A stretch of DNA of 47,114 nt, taken from SIG607 sp045614505. GTDB lineage: Bacteria; Bacillota; Clostridia; Oscillospirales; Acutalibacteraceae. The notes beneath the pieces are model-generated. The model was not told the origin of the DNA. It saw only the letters and a list, made by a program, of their open reading frames with translations, and ran no database searches. Positions 44,248 through 47,114 of this stretch are shown here, in pieces. A program made the position numbers and the translations under genes. Each line of letters begins with the position of its first letter. The stretch's first letter is position 1. The stretch is from NCBI GenBank assembly GCA_045614505.1, contig JAZLDA010000054.1:1-47114 (forward strand), in the 5' to 3' direction.

Positions 44248-45157
44248 AGCGGAATTTATCTGCGAGGAAAATGAATCGCGGCGTATTGATATTTTCGCCT
44301 CTCAAAAGGCGGAAATTACTCGGTCTTATGCCGCAAAGCTTATTTCCGAGGGATTTGTTACGGTTGACGGCAAGGCTGCTGTCAAAAATACCAAACTAAA
44401 AAACGGCAACAGGGTAGAGATAACAATTCCCGACCCTGTATCTGACAAGGCTGAGCCTCAGGATATTCCGCTGGATATTCTTTATGAGGACGACTGGCTG
44501 CTTATAGTAAATAAGCCTAAGGGAATGGTGGTGCACCCCGCCGCAGGAAATGAAGACGGTACCCTTGTAAATGCGCTCCTTTTCCATTGCGGAAGTTCTC
44601 TTTCCGGGATAGGCGGCGTTATGCGCCCCGGTATTGTCCACCGTATTGATAAGGACACAAGCGGCTTGCTTATTGTGGCAAAAAATGATGAAGCTCATCA
44701 TTTTTTAGCCGAACAAATTAAAGAACACTCCTTCACCCGCGAATATGAAGCCGTTGTATATGGTAATATAAAAAAAGACAGCGGTACAATAAATGCTCCC
44801 ATCGGCAGACACCCCTTGAAACGTAAGGAAATGGCGGTTGTTGCGGTTGGCGGCAGAGATGCTACTACGCATTTTAAAGTGCTTTCCCGAGCAGATAAAT
44901 TTACTCATTTAAGGTTGAGACTTGAAACAGGACGTACCCATCAGATAAGGGTGCATATGTCCTATATCGGATACCCTCTTGCGGGGGATAGTGTTTACGG
45001 TCCTAAAAAGATAATAAAAGAACTTGCCGGACAGTGTCTCCATGCCAGAAAAATCGGATTTATTCATCCTCACACCCGTGAGTATATAGAGTTTACAAGC
45101 GATTTGCCGAAATATTTCACTGAATTTTTGGAGAAAAATTTTAATAATGAAGTTTAA
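44240..45157 (+). CDS. RluD-family 23S rRNA pseudouridine synthase
   Basis: A 305-residue pseudouridine synthase of the RluA/RluC/RluD family. An N-terminal S4 domain (about 13-75, with AAKLISEGFVTVDG) precedes the catalytic domain. Catalytic Asp137 is in HRIDKDTSGLL, followed by EYEAVVYG and RLETGRTHQIRVHMSYIG. Position after lspA is typical for ylyB-like genes of Bacillota, whose targets in 23S rRNA correspond to helix 69, but the exact target cannot be read here. It overlaps lspA by eight bases and the next gene by 11. Confidence 0.92.
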   Translation: MYKAEFICEENESRRIDIFASQKAEITRSYAAKLISEGFVTVDGKAAVKNTKLKNGNRVEITIPDPVSDKAEPQDIPLDILYEDDWLLIVNKPKGMVVHPAAGNEDGTLVNALLFHCGSSLSGIGGVMRPGIVHRIDKDTSGLLIVAKNDEAHHFLAEQIKEHSFTREYEAVVYGNIKKDSGTINAPIGRHPLKRKEMAVVAVGGRDATTHFKVLSRADKFTHLRLRLETGRTHQIRVHMSYIGYPLAGDSVYGPKKIIKELAGQCLHARKIGFIHPHTREYIEFTSDLPKYFTEFLEKNFNNEV

Positions 45158-45977
45158 AGACTGTCTCTTGGTTTCGGATATTGACGGAACACTTATGGAA
45201 ATGGGATATATAAACCCGAAAAATATAGCTGCTGTTCAGGAGTTTGTTTCTCTCGGAGGTACTTTTTGTATAGCTACCGGAAGATGCACTGCGGCTATAG
45301 AACATATTGTCTGTAAATTTCAAAACCTTACCCACGCTATTGTGTGTAACGGTGCGGTGATATATGATTACACAAAGAATAAGGCAGTGATGGAGAAAAA
45401 CCTTGAGCAGGCAGATAAATATTTTTTCAAAGGACTTATTGAAAGAATACCTGAGCTTGGCGTCGAGGTTTACTGCGGTAAGGATGTTTATCTGTTAAAT
45501 CCCAGCGAGTCCTGCCGAATTCACTGTGAATACGAACTTTTAAAACCCAAAACCGTGAGCTTTGAGCAAATTCGGAATTTGAATTGGAATAAGGCAATGT
45601 GCTTTTACGATTATGGTTTCCCGGAAGAAAAAATTGAAGAATATATTCGTCAGTTCGGTAGCGTGAGCTGTGAATACACTCGGGCAGGTTTTGCTATTGA
45701 CGGTGTGGATTTTCACGGATATGAACAGCTTCCCGGCGGCGCTCACAAGGGTTTTGCTTTGAGTGAACTCAGTAAAATACTCGGTGTGCCGAAGGGTAAA
45801 ACCTTTGCTATCGGAGATTATTCCAACGATACTAAAATGCTACAGGCGGCAGATATTTCCGCCTGCCCCTCGGACAGTCCCGAGGAAATTAAACAACTTG
45901 TTGATTTTGTCGGATGCGATTGCCGCGACGGAGCCGTTGCCGACTTTATTGAATATTTAAAGACGGCAAACATTTAA
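45147..45977 (+). CDS. Cof-type HAD-IIB phosphatase
   Basis: A 276-residue HAD hydrolase with a C2B cap. Motif I is LLVSDIDGTL (Asp nucleophile and acid), motif II is IATGRCTA, motif III Lys precedes FALSELSKILGVPKGKTFAIGDYSNDTKML, which carries motif IV. Such enzymes act on sugar phosphates or other small phosphomonoesters; the substrate cannot be inferred. It overlaps rluD by 11 bases and precedes transketolase, which makes a sugar-phosphate link possible. Confidence 0.88.
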   Translation: MKFKDCLLVSDIDGTLMEMGYINPKNIAAVQEFVSLGGTFCIATGRCTAAIEHIVCKFQNLTHAIVCNGAVIYDYTKNKAVMEKNLEQADKYFFKGLIERIPELGVEVYCGKDVYLLNPSESCRIHCEYELLKPKTVSFEQIRNLNWNKAMCFYDYGFPEEKIEEYIRQFGSVSCEYTRAGFAIDGVDFHGYEQLPGGAHKGFALSELSKILGVPKGKTFAIGDYSNDTKMLQAADISACPSDSPEEIKQLVDFVGCDCRDGAVADFIEYLKTANI

Positions 45978-46005
45978 TGTGTGCCGAGATGAAAGGATGC
46001 GTAAA

Positions 46006-46842
46006 ATGGACGCTGTTACAAAAAAAGAACTTCAGCGCATTGCTAACGATGTAAGAATCGGCATTATTGAGGGTGTGCACAGCGCTAAGGCCGGCCATCC
46101 GGGCGGTTCGCTTTCCAGTGCGGATATTCTCACATATCTCTATTTTAAAGAGATGAACATTGACCCAAAGGAGCCAAAAAAAGCTGATAGAGACCGTTTT
46201 GTGCTCTCTAAAGGCCACGCTGCTCCTGTATTATATTCTGTGCTTGCAAATCGCGGATTTTTTCCTGTAGAGGAGCTTAATACTTTGCGCAAAATTGATT
46301 CCCGTTTGCAGGGTCACCCCGATATGAAGCATATTCCGGGTGTTGATATGTCCTCCGGCTCTCTGGGTCAGGGTATATCCGCCGCTGTAGGTATGGCTCT
46401 TTCTGCTAAGCACTTCGGTGACAACTACCGTGTATTTACCATACTCGGTGACGGTGAATGTGAAGAAGGTCAGGTTTGGGAGGCAGCTATGTTTGCTGCC
46501 AACAAGGGACTCAGTAATCTCACCGCCTTTGTTGACTTTAATAACCTTCAGATTGACGGTACATGCGATGAGGTAAACAGCCCTCATCCGCTGGATAAGA
46601 AGTTCGAGGCGTTTGGTTGGGAGGTTGCCGTTATTGACGGCCACGATTTCGATGCTATTGAGGAAGCTCTGGCAAAAGCAAAGGCTTCCGATAAACCTTT
46701 CTGTATTATTGCAAATACCGTTAAGGGCAAAGGCGTTTCCTATATGGAAAACAGCGTGGGCTGGCACGGCAAGGCTCCTTCTGACGAGGAATATGAGGTT
46801 GCGCTCAGTGACCTTAATGCCATTGCCGAGTCGCTGAAATAA
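46006..46842 (+). CDS. Transketolase, N-terminal subunit
   Basis: A 278-residue subunit carrying the thiamine-diphosphate pyrophosphate-binding half of transketolase. ATG 46006 is chosen because GAAAGGA (45991-45997) lies eight bases upstream; the frame is open to a GTG at 45979 without a site. HSAKAGHPGGSLSSADIL, SKGHAAPVLY, GSLGQGISAAVGMAL, the ThDP/Mg2+ motif GDGECEEGQVWEA...NN and VKGKGVSYMEN are present. The enzyme exchanges two-carbon units in the pentose phosphate pathway. The pyrimidine-binding half is the next gene, the split form usual in Clostridia and archaea. Confidence 0.95.
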   Translation: MDAVTKKELQRIANDVRIGIIEGVHSAKAGHPGGSLSSADILTYLYFKEMNIDPKEPKKADRDRFVLSKGHAAPVLYSVLANRGFFPVEELNTLRKIDSRLQGHPDMKHIPGVDMSSGSLGQGISAAVGMALSAKHFGDNYRVFTILGDGECEEGQVWEAAMFAANKGLSNLTAFVDFNNLQIDGTCDEVNSPHPLDKKFEAFGWEVAVIDGHDFDAIEEALAKAKASDKPFCIIANTVKGKGVSYMENSVGWHGKAPSDEEYEVALSDLNAIAESLK

Positions 46843-46860
46843 CGGGAAGAGGAGAATATT

Positions 46861-47114
46861 ATGGCTGATGTAATTAAAAAAGCTACAAGAGACGGCTACG
46901 GTGCAGGTCTTTTGAAGCTTGGTGAAAAATATGATGATTTTATTGTTTTGGACGCCGACCTTGCAGAGGCAACCAAGACAATTGTGTTCAAGAAAAAATA
47001 CCCTGAGCGCTTCTATGATTGCGGTATTGCAGAACAGAATATGGTAAGCATTGCCGCAGGTATTGCCGCAACAGGCAAGAAGGTTTTCTGTTCCTCATTT
47101 GCTATGTTTGCCGC
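46861..47114 (+). CDS. Transketolase, C-terminal subunit (cut by the window edge)
   Basis: The first 84 codons of the partner subunit, reading in one open frame from ATG 46861 to the end of the window; GAGGAG lies seven bases before the start. DADLAEATKT and the ThDP-activating Glu region in CGIAEQNMVSIAAGIA are visible. A full subunit is about 310 residues, so most of it lies to the right. Confidence 0.93.
   Translation, partial: MADVIKKATRDGYGAGLLKLGEKYDDFIVLDADLAEATKTIVFKKKYPERFYDCGIAEQNMVSIAAGIAATGKKVFCSSFAMFA

Overview
The window looks like a chromosome segment from an anaerobic, probably gut-dwelling member of the Bacillota, class Clostridia (an Oscillospirales/Ruminococcus-like lineage is my best guess). 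The evidence is moderate-to-low GC, strong AAGGAG-type ribosome binding sites, TTGnnn-17-TATAAT promoters, dockerin-bearing secreted proteins with GLUG and Listeria-Bacteroides-type repeats, meso-diaminopimelate dehydrogenase, a YlbF-family protein, the SepF/YlmH/LspA/RluD cluster and a split transketolase. No tRNA, rRNA, CRISPR array, phage or insertion sequence was seen. No gene-free stretch exceeds 300 bases.

Layout. Positions 1-181 hold a palindromic repeat and a promoter. 182-7444 encodes a 2420-residue secreted protein built from three GLUG beta-solenoid modules, B-repeats, an LRR_5 patch and a C-terminal dockerin. 7538-9447 holds a DUF5662 protein and a CPA2-type cation/proton antiporter. 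9507-15349 is a sugar block: MFS permease and cytosolic GH2 glycosidase, then an AraC regulator divergent from nagA and a NagB-like isomerase. 15478-18219 holds meso-DAP dehydrogenase, an SDR and a frameshifted HAD phosphatase. 18332-22602 is a tandem pair of DUF4886 (SGNH-like) proteins, one apparently cytosolic and one secreted with GLUG modules and a second dockerin. 22679-27111 has sfsA, a large secreted beta-sandwich protein of unknown function (minus strand) and tcdA (minus strand).

27222-29974 is a copper-efflux operon, csoR-copA, with a textbook CsoR box inside its promoter; copA carries an in-frame, CopZ-like C-terminal domain preceded by its own ribosome binding site and ATG. 30016-33248 contains cysK, luxS, a small membrane protein and an MdoB/LtaS-like phosphoglycerol transferase. 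From 33357 to the right edge runs one unbroken co-directional series with no visible terminator: miaB, ylbF-like, mutS, mutL, miaA, a HlyD-like protein, yggS, sepF, ylmH, lspA, rluD, a Cof-type phosphatase and the two transketolase halves (the second cut by the window edge). It joins the enzymes for the ms2i6A37 tRNA modification, mismatch repair, division and lipoprotein processing.

The most interesting items are the dockerin/GLUG secreted proteins with symmetric dockerin recognition positions, the cytosolic/secreted DUF4886 pair, the copA-copZ fusion with an internal start, the NagB-like protein lacking the canonical catalytic Asp and phosphate-binding loop, the inverted repeat spanning the divergent araC/nagA promoters, the putative leaderless sfsA transcript, and promoters whose -35 boxes lie inside the preceding terminator hairpin. 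I did not find a clearly unprecedented multi-gene system.
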